DNA from: Natronogracilivirga saccharolytica
GTDB lineage: Bacteria > Bacteroidota > Rhodothermia > Balneolales > Natronogracilivirgulaceae
Assembly: GCF_017921895.1 (NCBI RefSeq)
Contig: NZ_JAFIDN010000011.1
Location: 62,001 to 126,000 of the forward strand
Length of the DNA stretch: 64,000 bases
Direction of reading: 5' to 3'
Shown: in pieces, positions 53,171 to 62,401 of the stretch
Position numbering within the stretch: position 1 is the stretch's first letter
How the letters are laid out: the number at the start of each line of letters is the position of its first letter
Notes under the pieces: model-generated
The model's database searches: none
Told to the model about the DNA's origin: nothing
The model's input: only the letters and a program-made list of their open reading frames with translations
Translations under genes and position numbers: made by a program

Positions 53171-54409
53171 ATGAACATCTATGCTGTCATCATATTGCTG
53201 GCGCTGCTGGTCAACTATGCGATCAATCTGATCTCCGATCTCCTTAATCTCCGGGCTCTGGACAAACAGCTGCCCGAAGAATTCAAGGATGTCTTTGACG
53301 AGGAGAAGTACCGCAAATCGCAGGAGTACACCAGGGTCCGGACACGGTTCGGGCTCATCACTTCCACCTTCAGCCTGGCGGTGCTGCTGATATTCTGGTT
53401 TGCCGGCGGATTCAACTGGGTGGACCAGTTTGTCCGGGAAGCCGGATATGGCACAATAGTGACCGGACTTATGTTCATGGGGATTCTGTTTGCCGCCCAG
53501 TACGTGATCTCCATCCCCTTTTCGATATACTCCACGTTTGTCATAGAAGAGCGGTTCGGGTTCAACAAGACCACACCGTCCACATTTGTGACCGACCGGA
53601 TCAAGGGGCTCGGTCTGACACTGCTGCTGGGCGCACCGCTGCTGGCGGGCATCATCGCCATATTCGAATACCTCGGCGCCATAGCCTGGCTTTACGCCTG
53701 GATTGTCATCATTGTCTACTCCCTGGTCGTTCAGTTCATTGCGCCCACCTGGATCATGCCGATCTTCAACAAATTCACCCCGCTTGAAGACGGCGAGCTG
53801 AAACAGGCCATCCTGGACTATGCCCGGAAAGTCTCGTTTCCGCTGCAGGGTATCTACAAAATCGACGGATCCCGCCGGTCCAGCAAATCCAACGCGTTTT
53901 TCACCGGTTTCGGGAAAAACAAACGGATTGCGCTGTTTGATACGCTGATCGAGAACCACACCGTGCCGGAGCTGGTCGCCGTGCTGGCGCATGAGGTAGG
54001 ACATTACAAAAAAAAGCACATCCCTCAGAATATGATAACCGGGTTCTTGCAAACCGGTGTGATGCTGTATCTGCTTTCGCTGTTTATTCAGGTGCCCGGT
54101 CTTCACGAGGCTTTCTTCATGCAGGATATTTCTGTCTATGCCGGACTGCTTTTCTTCGGCCTGCTCTACTCGCCCATCGAAATGGTACTGTCGGTCATCA
54201 TGCAAATGTTCTCGCGAAAGCATGAATTCGAAGCCGACCGCTTTGCCGCCGAGACAACCGGAGATCCGGAAAGCATGGTGTCGGTACTGAAAAAACTGTC
54301 GGCCGACAACCTGTCCAACCTGACACCCCATCCGTTTCATGTTTTCCTGAACTACTCTCATCCCCCCGTGCTGCAGCGGATACGGGCCATCCGAAGCGCC
54401 GCATCCTGA
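53171..54409 (+). CDS. M48 family metallopeptidase (Ste24/CAAX protease-like)
   Basis: 412 residues with about seven transmembrane helices and the zinc motif LAHEVGHYKKKH (H274, E275, H278). FEADRFAAE near residue 360 supplies the third zinc ligand. KIDGSRRSSKSNAFFTGFG just before is the Ste24-family loop. It is an integral inner-membrane protease. In yeast it trims prenylated CAAX proteins and clears translocons; the bacterial substrate is unknown. It starts 21 bp after the helicase gene. Confidence 0.9.
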   Translation: MNIYAVIILLALLVNYAINLISDLLNLRALDKQLPEEFKDVFDEEKYRKSQEYTRVRTRFGLITSTFSLAVLLIFWFAGGFNWVDQFVREAGYGTIVTGLMFMGILFAAQYVISIPFSIYSTFVIEERFGFNKTTPSTFVTDRIKGLGLTLLLGAPLLAGIIAIFEYLGAIAWLYAWIVIIVYSLVVQFIAPTWIMPIFNKFTPLEDGELKQAILDYARKVSFPLQGIYKIDGSRRSSKSNAFFTGFGKNKRIALFDTLIENHTVPELVAVLAHEVGHYKKKHIPQNMITGFLQTGVMLYLLSLFIQVPGLHEAFFMQDISVYAGLLFFGLLYSPIEMVLSVIMQMFSRKHEFEADRFAAETTGDPESMVSVLKKLSADNLSNLTPHPFHVFLNYSHPPVLQRIRAIRSAAS

Positions 54410-54553
54410 AAAGTTGTCAGCCACTCAAAAATCCGGTGGACTATATCCCCGAAAGGTATTTATACTTGAGTGTAATACATGCAGGGAACAGTGCAGGGAA
54501 AATAATCGGGGATTGCTCCAATCCATTCGGAATAACCAGCTAATATTAGAAAA

Positions 54554-56347
54554 ATGTACAGTAAAACGATATTTGTGTTCATGATCACAGCCATGATTGC
54601 CATGAAGGGATGCGGTCCGTCGGATGACCGCCGCGACACCGCGGATCAAACCGCAGACCCGAGAATTGCCGAAATAATGGGAGAAATGACCGACAGACAG
54701 AAGATCGGACAACTTGTAATGGCTACAACCATCTGGGACGAAGGGATGTCCGATACCGGCGACGCCTACGACCCCCCGTCCGATGAGCAGCTGGATCACA
54801 TGCGCCGCATGGTGCAGGATTATCACGCCGGATCGGTGATCGTCTACAACTGGGGCCGCGCCGAAACGATGGCAGCGTTCAACCGGCAGCTTCAGGACTG
54901 GGCCGTCGAAAACGAACCGGGCATTCCGCTGTTCATATCCGCAGATCTGGAATATGGCGTTGCCCAGCGAATCCCCGATGAGGCAACTGTTTTTCCCCGG
55001 CAAATGGGAGTAGCCGCCACCGGAAATCCCGATAATGCCTATGAACAGGGCCGGATCACCGCCGTCGAAGGCATTGCCACCGGCTTTAACTGGAGCTATT
55101 CCCCCGTTGTCGATGTGAATGTCAATCCGCGCAATCCGGTGATCGGTGTGCGTTCATTCGGGGAGAGTCTGCCGCTGATCAGCGAGATGACACGGGCCAT
55201 GGTCAAAGGAAGCCAGGAACACGGAGTCATCGCCACACCCAAGCACTTCCCCGGGCACGGAGATACCGAATTTGATTCGCATTACGATCTTTCTACGGTC
55301 ACTTACGATGAGCAGACCCTCCGCGAAATCCATTTGCCACCGTTTCAGGAAGCATTTGATGCCGGCGCGGATGCGATCATGACTGCGCATGTCATCATTG
55401 AGGCTCTGGATCCCGATGTGCCCGCAACGCTGTCCGAAAGAGTGCTGACCGGACTGCTTCGCGATGAAATGGGATTTGAGGGCATCGTGGTAACCGACGC
55501 CATGAGCATGGATGCCATTGATGAGCACTGGGGAGCCGGAGAGGCTGCTGTTATGGCCGTTCAGGCCGGAGCCGATATCATCATGGCCACCGGATCGCCG
55601 GAAGAGCAGGTCGAGACCTTTGAGGCGCTCTACCAGGCCTACCGGGACGGCGATATCACACCGGAGCGGCTGGATGCATCCGTAGCGCGCATCCTTCGCA
55701 TCAAGAAAAAATACAATCTGATCGACAATTTCACCCCGCCCGAGCCGATGCTCGCCAACGATGTGACCCGCTATTCCGGTCATCTCGAAACGGCGCAGAG
55801 GATAGCCGAAGAATCGATTACGCTGCTTCGCAATGAAGACATCCTGCCGTTTGACGGCGACCGCGAGGCGACTACTCTGGTGGCCGGCGTGGCTTATACC
55901 GATGAGCTGGCGGAACTTGTTTCCGGAGCGGCCGCCGATGATGTCATCACCTGGAATTACGGTGATGGTCCGACAGACAATGATCCGGATGACCGGGCGA
56001 TCCGGGATGCCGTGGAAAAAGCCGCGGATGCCGACCGGATTCTGATTTTTACCTATTCTGCGGGCGAGCTTCCTGAAGGGCAGGAAAAACTGGTCGAAGC
56101 GCTGCAGGAGACAGGCAAGCCTCTGGCGGTTGTTGCTTTGGGACTGCCCTATGACATCCTGTCCTTCCCGGATGTCCCGGCATATATTGCCAGTTACGCC
56201 CTGGACCGCTGGCCCGATGCCACACCGACACCGGTGGTATGGGAGGCTGCGGTAAACGCTGTTTTCGGTGCTGAGCCCGGCGGGACACTGCCTGTTGAAG
56301 TCGGCTCCGGTTATCCGGTCGGACACGGCCTGTCCTACGGGCAGTAA
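54554..56347 (+). CDS. GH3 beta-N-acetylhexosaminidase-like lipoprotein (NagZ-like)
   Basis: 597 residues. A lipoprotein-like signal ends AMKGC (C20). The GH3 TIM barrel has VIATPKHFPGHGDTEFDSH, the NagZ-type loop in which H243 is the usual general acid partner and D241 its neighbour, and VVTDAMSMDAI with nucleophile D315. The beta-sheet second domain (after residue 390) includes SITLLRNEDILPF and a GH3_C-type fold. It would cleave N-acetylglucosaminides such as peptidoglycan fragments, in or outside the periplasm. It is convergent with SpmB. Confidence 0.88.
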   Translation: MYSKTIFVFMITAMIAMKGCGPSDDRRDTADQTADPRIAEIMGEMTDRQKIGQLVMATTIWDEGMSDTGDAYDPPSDEQLDHMRRMVQDYHAGSVIVYNWGRAETMAAFNRQLQDWAVENEPGIPLFISADLEYGVAQRIPDEATVFPRQMGVAATGNPDNAYEQGRITAVEGIATGFNWSYSPVVDVNVNPRNPVIGVRSFGESLPLISEMTRAMVKGSQEHGVIATPKHFPGHGDTEFDSHYDLSTVTYDEQTLREIHLPPFQEAFDAGADAIMTAHVIIEALDPDVPATLSERVLTGLLRDEMGFEGIVVTDAMSMDAIDEHWGAGEAAVMAVQAGADIIMATGSPEEQVETFEALYQAYRDGDITPERLDASVARILRIKKKYNLIDNFTPPEPMLANDVTRYSGHLETAQRIAEESITLLRNEDILPFDGDREATTLVAGVAYTDELAELVSGAAADDVITWNYGDGPTDNDPDDRAIRDAVEKAADADRILIFTYSAGELPEGQEKLVEALQETGKPLAVVALGLPYDILSFPDVPAYIASYALDRWPDATPTPVVWEAAVNAVFGAEPGGTLPVEVGSGYPVGHGLSYGQ

Positions 56348-56488
56348 CCTCCGGATATCGCTCCGTACATCAATACATTCAATAAGTCATAATATTTTCC
56401 GCCCATCCAGCCATCCGGATAATAAGCTGTCATGCTATCCGGCTAACCAACCAACCGGCTCCCGGCATCTGCCGGAAAACCGCATGAC

Positions 56489-57010
56489 TTATCCGAACAG
56501 CAGATACACGATCACAACCGAAGCGATGATGCCGGCCAGATCGGCAATGAGCCCGGTCTGAACGGCATATTTTACCCGGCGGATGCCGACGGCTCCGAAG
56601 TAGACGGCCAGCACGTAAAACGTGGTCTCGGTTGACCCGAACATCGTGGCGGCCATCTTGACAAAGATCGAATCCTCTCCGTACTGGGCCACCATATCAG
56701 CCAGAACGCCGACCGAGCCGCTGCCGGTCAGCGGGCGGAATACCGCCATGGGCAGAATCTCCACAGGAAAACCGACCAGCGCGAGCACCGGACCCAGAGC
56801 GGCCATGAAGAAATCCATCGCTCCGCTTTCCCGGAACATCCCGATGGCAAACAGAATGGCCACAAGGTAGGGGATAATCCGCACGCCGATCTGGAACCCT
56901 TCTTTGGCACCCTCGACAAAAACCTCATACACATGCACCTTTTTGATGAGGCCATAGAGCGGGATCGTTACAATAATCAGGGGGAGTACAAATGCAGCTA
57001 TGGTTTGCAT
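56489..57010 (-). CDS. spmB: SpmB-like nucleoside-recognition (Gate) membrane protein
   Basis: 173 residues, four to five helices. Gate-domain features are LIKKVHVYEVFVEGAKEGFQ, VLALVGFPVEILPMAVFRPLTGSGS, and GSTETTFYVLAVYFGAVG. Paired with SpmA as in many non-sporulating bacteria, where the pair probably transports an unknown solute. The gene starts 3 bp after the end of spmA on the same strand, so the two are translationally linked. Length matches the family. Confidence 0.85.
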   Translation of the reverse strand: MQTIAAFVLPLIIVTIPLYGLIKKVHVYEVFVEGAKEGFQIGVRIIPYLVAILFAIGMFRESGAMDFFMAALGPVLALVGFPVEILPMAVFRPLTGSGSVGVLADMVAQYGEDSIFVKMAATMFGSTETTFYVLAVYFGAVGIRRVKYAVQTGLIADLAGIIASVVIVYLLFG

Positions 57011-57013
57011 GGA

Positions 57014-57955
57014 TCAGGCCTCACTCTTTTGTTCGTCGGGAATATTCTCTGTATGCGCTTCTTCGGGGTGGAACCGCTCGTAAATTTTTGCGGCCGTAAC
57101 ACCCACGATCAGCGATACCAGGGTGGCAAGCGCCATGCTGATGACCAGCTCATTGACGCCGGTTCCGATCAGGGCGACCAGTGTGGCGGGCGGTAGCAGC
57201 TGTACGCTTGCCGTATTCACCGTCAGAAGCATGCACTGGGCGTTGCTGGCTTTGTCCTTTGCCGGATTCAGCTTCTGAAGCTCCTCCATCGCCTTGATGC
57301 CCAGAGGGGTGGCCGCATTTCCGAGGCCCAGCATGTTGGCAGCCATATTCAGACTGATGATACCGTGGGCGGGATGGTTTTTCGGCACGTTGGGAAACAG
57401 AAAGCGGAGAAACGGCTGCACCACGACGACGATCATGTATACCATTCCGCTCTTTTCAGCGATCTTCATCAGGCCCAGCCACATCGCCATGATGCCGATC
57501 AGCCCGATGGCCAGCGTCACCGCAAACTCAGCCATTTCAAAGGCGGCGTTGGTAATGGCGCGCAGTTTTACGTACCGGACTTCCGGAAGGATGATTCCGG
57601 CCGCACCGGTCTGTTCATCGAAGCGCTCCACCTCCGCCAACAGCTCGGTTTCATCGGCGGCTTCCTGATGTTCGGCAACATCGCGCCAGTGTTCCGGCAT
57701 ATCGTCATCGACGGTAATGACCATTTCGTAATGACCGTCTACCGGCCGCCAGACCGCTTCAAATTTCTCATCGTAGCCGGAAATGATAAACCGGACGTTC
57801 TGTCTTTTGTCCCTGTCACCATTTTCAGGAAAAATGACTTCAATATCGTGGACTTCACCGTTTCGGTAGGTGTCCTGAACCAGGTCGGTAATGTCCTGGG
57901 TCACCGCGAAAACCAGGCTGATGATGATCAGCCCGGACCAAATATAGTTTAGCAT
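57014..57955 (-). CDS. spmA: SpmA-like Gate-domain membrane protein with inserted soluble domain
   Basis: 313 residues, against about 200 for SpmA of Bacillus. The first helix (MLNYIWSGLIIISLVFAV) is followed by a roughly 90-residue acidic insert (residues 30-120, VIFPENGDRDKRQNVRFIIS, EMVITVDDDMPEHWRDVAEH) before the usual Gate motifs AITNAAFEMAEFAVTLAIGL and NMAANMLGLGNAATPLGIKAM, ending in an Asp/Glu tail. The insert looks beta-rich and extracytoplasmic. It is the upstream gene of a two-gene spmAB unit. Confidence 0.85.
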   Translation of the reverse strand: MLNYIWSGLIIISLVFAVTQDITDLVQDTYRNGEVHDIEVIFPENGDRDKRQNVRFIISGYDEKFEAVWRPVDGHYEMVITVDDDMPEHWRDVAEHQEAADETELLAEVERFDEQTGAAGIILPEVRYVKLRAITNAAFEMAEFAVTLAIGLIGIMAMWLGLMKIAEKSGMVYMIVVVVQPFLRFLFPNVPKNHPAHGIISLNMAANMLGLGNAATPLGIKAMEELQKLNPAKDKASNAQCMLLTVNTASVQLLPPATLVALIGTGVNELVISMALATLVSLIVGVTAAKIYERFHPEEAHTENIPDEQKSEA

Positions 57956-58136
57956 GAGCGTATTGACTTTCAGGTTCAGTCAAAAAAACAATCAACCGTT
58001 CAAAAAAGCAAACGGATATCCCTATTTTATGCCATTGACCCGGCAGGCGGCAAACTGCTGAGATTGCCTGCATTTCAGGGTAAACGATCAGGTCTGCCCC
58101 CGGGTTTTCATAGGGAAGATATAAGAAACGGAGTTT

Positions 58137-59330
58137 ATGGATCAGAAAAAAACACAGCATCACAACAGTCCGGAATCGTCCTGGCACCGTGAAACCAGAG
58201 TACTTCATGACGGATGGCACCCCGAATCTGCGGGGGAGCCGGTTGTTCCATCCTGGGAACCATCCACCATTTTCCGCCATCCATCGGGCGGACTTTCTGC
58301 AGACTCCTGGAGTTACACGCGCCTGGACAATCCCAACCGCGCCCAGCTTGAGAAGACCCTCGCCGGCATCGAAGGCGGCAGTGATGCCGTGACATTTGCA
58401 TCGGGGATGGCAGCGGTGCAGGCCGCCTTTCACATCCTCGCCCCCGGTGACCACGTCCTGCTGCCCGATGACCTGTACCACGGCGTGCGCAACCTCATCC
58501 GTGACCAGTACGCCCGGTGGGGACTGACGTTCGATTTCGTGGATATGACCAGCGTGGAAAAGGTTCGCGAGGCGGCCACAGAGCGTACGCGCATGATCTG
58601 GCTTGAGACACCATCCAACCCGATGCTGAAAATCAGCGATATTGCCGGGCTGACGGCGCTGGCGAAGGAAAACAACTGTATTTCGGTGCTTGACAACACC
58701 TGGTCGACACCGGTTATTCAGCGGCCGGTTGAGCAGGGGGTGGATATCGTGCTGTACTCCACGACCAAGTTTATCGGCGGACACAGTGATGCGCTTGGCG
58801 GGGCGCTGGTTGTCGGAAATTCCGGGAATCACACCGAAATTTCGGCTGAACTGCGGAAATTCCAGGCCCAGGCAGGTTCTGTACCGTCGCCGTTTGACTG
58901 CTGGCTGCTGCTGCGAAGCCTTAAAACGCTCTATGCCCGCATCAAAACCCAGTGTGCCAATGCCCAGCTCATAGCCGGCCGCCTAAGGGGACACCATGCG
59001 GTGGAAAAAGTTTACTATCCGGGGCTGCAGGATCATGAGGGGCAGGAAATTGCATCCCGCCAGATGGATATGCCCGGATCCATGATCTCGTTTCAGGTCA
59101 GGGGCGATATGGCCGCGGCCCTGCGCGTGGTGAATGCTGCCGGACTGATCATCCCGGCCACCAGCCTCGGCGGAGTGGAGTCCACGTGGGAGCACCGCAA
59201 GACGAGTGAATATGCCGAAAGCCCCACACCGGAAAACCTGATCCGGCTCTCTGTCGGCATCGAACACCCGGAAGATATCTGGCAGGACATCGTCCGAAGT
59301 CTGGAAGCTCTGTTTCATAAATCCGGATGA
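58137..59330 (+). CDS. PLP-dependent trans-sulfuration enzyme (cystathionine gamma-synthase/lyase)
   Basis: 397 residues. The PLP lysine is K211 in LYSTTKFIGGHSDALGGALV, and SYTRLDNPNRAQLEKTLAGI (residues 59-78) is the fold-specific motif near the N-terminus. WLETPSNPMLKI and VLDNTWSTP follow. It belongs to the Cys/Met metabolism PLP family, whose members make cystathionine from O-acylhomoserine or split it. Synthase versus lyase versus methionine gamma-lyase cannot be told from the sequence alone. No SAM riboswitch was seen upstream. Monocistronic. Confidence 0.88.
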   Translation: MDQKKTQHHNSPESSWHRETRVLHDGWHPESAGEPVVPSWEPSTIFRHPSGGLSADSWSYTRLDNPNRAQLEKTLAGIEGGSDAVTFASGMAAVQAAFHILAPGDHVLLPDDLYHGVRNLIRDQYARWGLTFDFVDMTSVEKVREAATERTRMIWLETPSNPMLKISDIAGLTALAKENNCISVLDNTWSTPVIQRPVEQGVDIVLYSTTKFIGGHSDALGGALVVGNSGNHTEISAELRKFQAQAGSVPSPFDCWLLLRSLKTLYARIKTQCANAQLIAGRLRGHHAVEKVYYPGLQDHEGQEIASRQMDMPGSMISFQVRGDMAAALRVVNAAGLIIPATSLGGVESTWEHRKTSEYAESPTPENLIRLSVGIEHPEDIWQDIVRSLEALFHKSG

Positions 59331-59438
59331 TGCAAATCGTTACGATTTTAAATAACTTAAACCTTCTTTGGCTTACGCGTGTTTATAGTGATGAACTTTT
59401 TACAAGCAAACAATATCCCATAATCTCCGGAATAAACG

Positions 59439-61019
59439 ATGGCACGAATTGAAGTAACCATGCCCAAGATGGGCGAGTCGATCATGGAAGGAACGGTAGT
59501 CGAATGGCTCAAGAGCATCGGCGATACCGTTCAGCAGGATGAATCACTGCTTGAAATAGGTACTGACAAAGTCGATTCCGAAGTACCGTCCCCGGAAAGC
59601 GGCACGCTGGTTGAAATTCTTGTTGAAGAGGGCGAGACCGTGGAAGTCGGTGAACCGATTGCCGTCATCGAAACCGATGCTGATGCTGCCAAAAAGGCTA
59701 TGGAAGGCGGTGGCGATGCGGATACCTCACCGGATGCTGATGATTCCGGAGATGATCAGGCTGAAGCCGGAGAAGAAGAGCAGCGTGCTGATGAGAATGC
59801 GGCTGATGAAGCCGGTTCAGGGCCGGAAGCCGGGGAAGAGTCCGGCGAATCTGAGGATGGATCGACCGGAAAAAAAACGGTTGATGCCGGAGATGAAGAG
59901 CAAGTGCAGGACGTGACCCCGGAGGGCGCGGAAAGGGAAGAGTCCTCCGGATCCGGAACCGATAACGGCAAGGCTCCGGAAGCCGAAACAGCGGATATGG
60001 AAACCCCGCCGCAGCGTAAAGGCGCCGACGGGCGATTCTACTCCCCGCTGGTCCGTGCCATCGCAACGGAGGAGGGACTTTCGCAGGAAGAACTGGAATC
60101 CATTGACGGAAGCGGCACCCGGGGCCGGGTAACCAAACAGGATGTGCTGGATTATGTGAAATCGGGCCGCAAAGCCGCCGGAAAGAAACAGGCAGCCGGT
60201 GCCGAAGCGAAGCAGGATTCCGGCCTGCGCAAACCAGGCGACAAGAAACAGGATAAGGCGGCAATCGATGCCGGCGAAATATCTGCCGGACGTCCGCAGG
60301 AAAATGTCGAGATCATCAAAATGGATCGCATGCGCAAGGTCATATCCGAGCACATGGTGCGTTCCAAGCAGACTGCGGCGCATGTGACCACCTTTGGCGA
60401 GGCGGATGTCACCCGGCTGGTTCAGTTCCGGGAAAAGAACAAGGACAGATTTTACAAGGAAAACGGCTTCAAGCTGACATTTACTCCGTTTTTCGTGGAA
60501 GCCACCATTCAGGCGCTTAGGGAGTATCCGCTGCTTAACAGCTCGGTGGATGGCGACCATATCCTTCTCAAGCGCGACATCAACTACGGCATTGCCGTTG
60601 CACTCGGGGAATCCGGCACAGGCGGACTCGTGGTGCCGGTCATCAAAAATGCCGGAGAGAAAAACGTCCAGGGACTTGCAAGGGCGACACACGAACTGGC
60701 CCTTAAAGCGCGCAACAAGCAGCTCTCACCCGACGACCTCACCGGAGGAACCTTCACGCTGACCAACTACGGCAGTGTGGGCAATCTGATGGGCACACCC
60801 ATTATCAACCAGCCGCAAGTCGCCATTTTCGGCACCGGAATCATCCAGAAGCGGCCGGTGGTCATGGAGGTGGAAGGAACCGATACCATCGCCATCCGCC
60901 ACATGGTCTATCTCAGCATGAGCTACGATCACCGGATCATCGACGGCGCAATGGGCGGTGCCTTTGTCCAGAAAGTCAAACAACTTCTTGAAAATTTCGA
61001 CGAAAACCGGTCAATCTGA
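59439..61019 (+). CDS. Dihydrolipoamide acyltransferase (E2) of a 2-oxoacid dehydrogenase
   Basis: 526 residues. One lipoyl domain (K44 in EIGTDKVDSEVPSP), a 110-residue strongly acidic linker, a peripheral-subunit-binding domain (YSPLVRAIATEEGLSQEELE, 201-240), and the CAT domain whose active site is MSYDHRIIDG with H498 and D502. It transfers acyl groups to CoA. TDKVDSEVPSP is typical of branched-chain or 2-oxoglutarate E2, but E1 and E3 genes are not here to settle it. The acidic linker fits the halophile-like composition. panC follows 41 bp later on the same strand. Confidence 0.9.
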   Translation: MARIEVTMPKMGESIMEGTVVEWLKSIGDTVQQDESLLEIGTDKVDSEVPSPESGTLVEILVEEGETVEVGEPIAVIETDADAAKKAMEGGGDADTSPDADDSGDDQAEAGEEEQRADENAADEAGSGPEAGEESGESEDGSTGKKTVDAGDEEQVQDVTPEGAEREESSGSGTDNGKAPEAETADMETPPQRKGADGRFYSPLVRAIATEEGLSQEELESIDGSGTRGRVTKQDVLDYVKSGRKAAGKKQAAGAEAKQDSGLRKPGDKKQDKAAIDAGEISAGRPQENVEIIKMDRMRKVISEHMVRSKQTAAHVTTFGEADVTRLVQFREKNKDRFYKENGFKLTFTPFFVEATIQALREYPLLNSSVDGDHILLKRDINYGIAVALGESGTGGLVVPVIKNAGEKNVQGLARATHELALKARNKQLSPDDLTGGTFTLTNYGSVGNLMGTPIINQPQVAIFGTGIIQKRPVVMEVEGTDTIAIRHMVYLSMSYDHRIIDGAMGGAFVQKVKQLLENFDENRSI

Positions 61020-61060
61020 AACGTGCGGCAGCGGACGTTCGGACATCCGGATCACAACCA

Positions 61061-61963
61061 TTGAAACTAGCGCATAAAAAAAATGAAGTCCGGCAAATGG
61101 TATCGGAATGGCACAGGCAGGGTGAGCGTGTGGCTCTGGTACCCACGATGGGGGCATTGCACGACGGCCACCTCTCGCTGATCCGCCAGGCAAAAGAACA
61201 TGCTGCACATGTGGTTGTATCCGTTTTCGTCAACCCGACACAATTTGCACCCGGCGAGGACTATGAACGCTATCCCCGCACGCTGGAAACCGATATGGAA
61301 AAGTGCAGAAGCGAAGGTGTGTCGCTCGTTTTTGCTCCTGACCGGAATGAGATGTACGGCTCGGATGACGAGGAGCGGCCTCACTATCTGTCGGTCCGGA
61401 TATCCGGAATGAACCGGCACCTGTGCGGCGCCAGTCGCCCCGGACATTTTGAAGGGGTTCTGCAGGTAGTCAACAAACTGTTCAATATCGTCCGGCCGGA
61501 TGTAGCCGTTTTCGGACAGAAAGACATCCAGCAGTGGTTTATCATCCGTCAGATGGCCGAAGAATTCGAACACCCGGTGGAAATTCTGATGGGTCCGACC
61601 CGCCGGGAATCCGACGGACTGGCAAAAAGCAGCCGCAATGTCTACCTGTCGCCGGATCAGCGCCGGAAGGCGCCCATGCTGTTTGCTTCACTGAAGCGGG
61701 TTTCTGATACGCTCAGGGAGCAAATCCTGAAACAGGATGCGGATTCCGGCGAAATTCCTGTGCCCGGAACGCTGCTCAGCGGGGAAAAGCAGCGATTTGC
61801 TGAAAATGGTTTCAAACTTGATTATTTTTCCATTGTCGGAACACCAGATTTGCAGCCGGTCGACGTTATTGTGCCGGGCCGGCTCTATGTCATCGCTGCA
61901 GCAGCATGGCTGGGCAACACACGGCTCATTGACAACGTATTACTGAATACAAGGAAAGAATGA
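61061..61963 (+). CDS. panC: Pantothenate synthetase PanC
   Basis: 300 residues from a TTG start. Class I-type nucleotidyltransferase motifs: PTMGALHDGH (HxGH, H34 and H37), VNPTQFAPGEDYERYPRT, GASRPGHFEGV and VFGQKDIQQW. KSSRNVYLS is the KMSKS-like loop. It condenses pantoate and beta-alanine with ATP. It is 4 bp upstream of panD, which makes the beta-alanine. The upstream E2 gene may belong to the same transcript. Confidence 0.96.
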   Translation: MKLAHKKNEVRQMVSEWHRQGERVALVPTMGALHDGHLSLIRQAKEHAAHVVVSVFVNPTQFAPGEDYERYPRTLETDMEKCRSEGVSLVFAPDRNEMYGSDDEERPHYLSVRISGMNRHLCGASRPGHFEGVLQVVNKLFNIVRPDVAVFGQKDIQQWFIIRQMAEEFEHPVEILMGPTRRESDGLAKSSRNVYLSPDQRRKAPMLFASLKRVSDTLREQILKQDADSGEIPVPGTLLSGEKQRFAENGFKLDYFSIVGTPDLQPVDVIVPGRLYVIAAAAWLGNTRLIDNVLLNTRKE

Positions 61964-61967
61964 GATC

Positions 61968-62372
61968 ATGATGCTTGAAATGTTCAAGTCGAAACTTCAC
62001 CCGCTGACCGTCACGCAGGCCGACCTGTATTATGAGGGCAGCATCACCATCGACCCGGAACTGATGGAGGTCGCGGGCATCTATACCTACGAAAAGGTAC
62101 AGGTGGTCAATGTCAACAACGGTTCGCGCCTGGATACCTACACTATTCCCGGCAAGCGGGGCGAAAGGGAGGTCTGCATGAACGGCCCGGCCGCCAGATT
62201 GACGACCGTGGGTGACCGCATCATCGTTATTTCCTATGCCCGCATGAGTCAGGAGGAGGCCAAAGACCACAAACCGCGCGTGGTCCTGCTGGATGGCAAA
62301 AACAATCCCGTTAAGGTAACGAACGAATCTGTGGCCGGCTTCTGGTACAAGCCGGAAGAAGAGACGCTCTGA
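61968..62372 (+). CDS. panD: Aspartate 1-decarboxylase proenzyme PanD
   Basis: 134 residues. YYEGSITIDPELM contains the Gly24-Ser25 autocleavage site, at the same residue number as in E. coli, so ATG 61968 is right. MFKSKLHPLTVTQADL and KVQVVNVNNGSRLDTY, NGPAARL and GDRIIVISYA match the family. Self-cleavage creates the pyruvoyl group used to turn aspartate into beta-alanine. It starts 4 bp after panC, so the two genes form a pantothenate pair. Confidence 0.96.
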   Translation: MMLEMFKSKLHPLTVTQADLYYEGSITIDPELMEVAGIYTYEKVQVVNVNNGSRLDTYTIPGKRGEREVCMNGPAARLTTVGDRIIVISYARMSQEEAKDHKPRVVLLDGKNNPVKVTNESVAGFWYKPEEETL

Positions 62373-62401
62373 CCGGCTGAAACACTGCCACAGCCGCCGG
62401 A

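Noticed and set aside
53063..54424. 453-codon open frame on the - strand
   Set aside because: Antisense to the M48 protease and the end of the helicase gene, His/Gln-rich and protein-unlike.
55154..56326. 390-codon open frame on the - strand
   Set aside because: Antisense shadow of the GH3 gene; no signal or domain.
57956..58136. SAM riboswitch before the trans-sulfuration gene
   Set aside because: I looked for the conserved SAM-I or SAM-II cores and did not find them.
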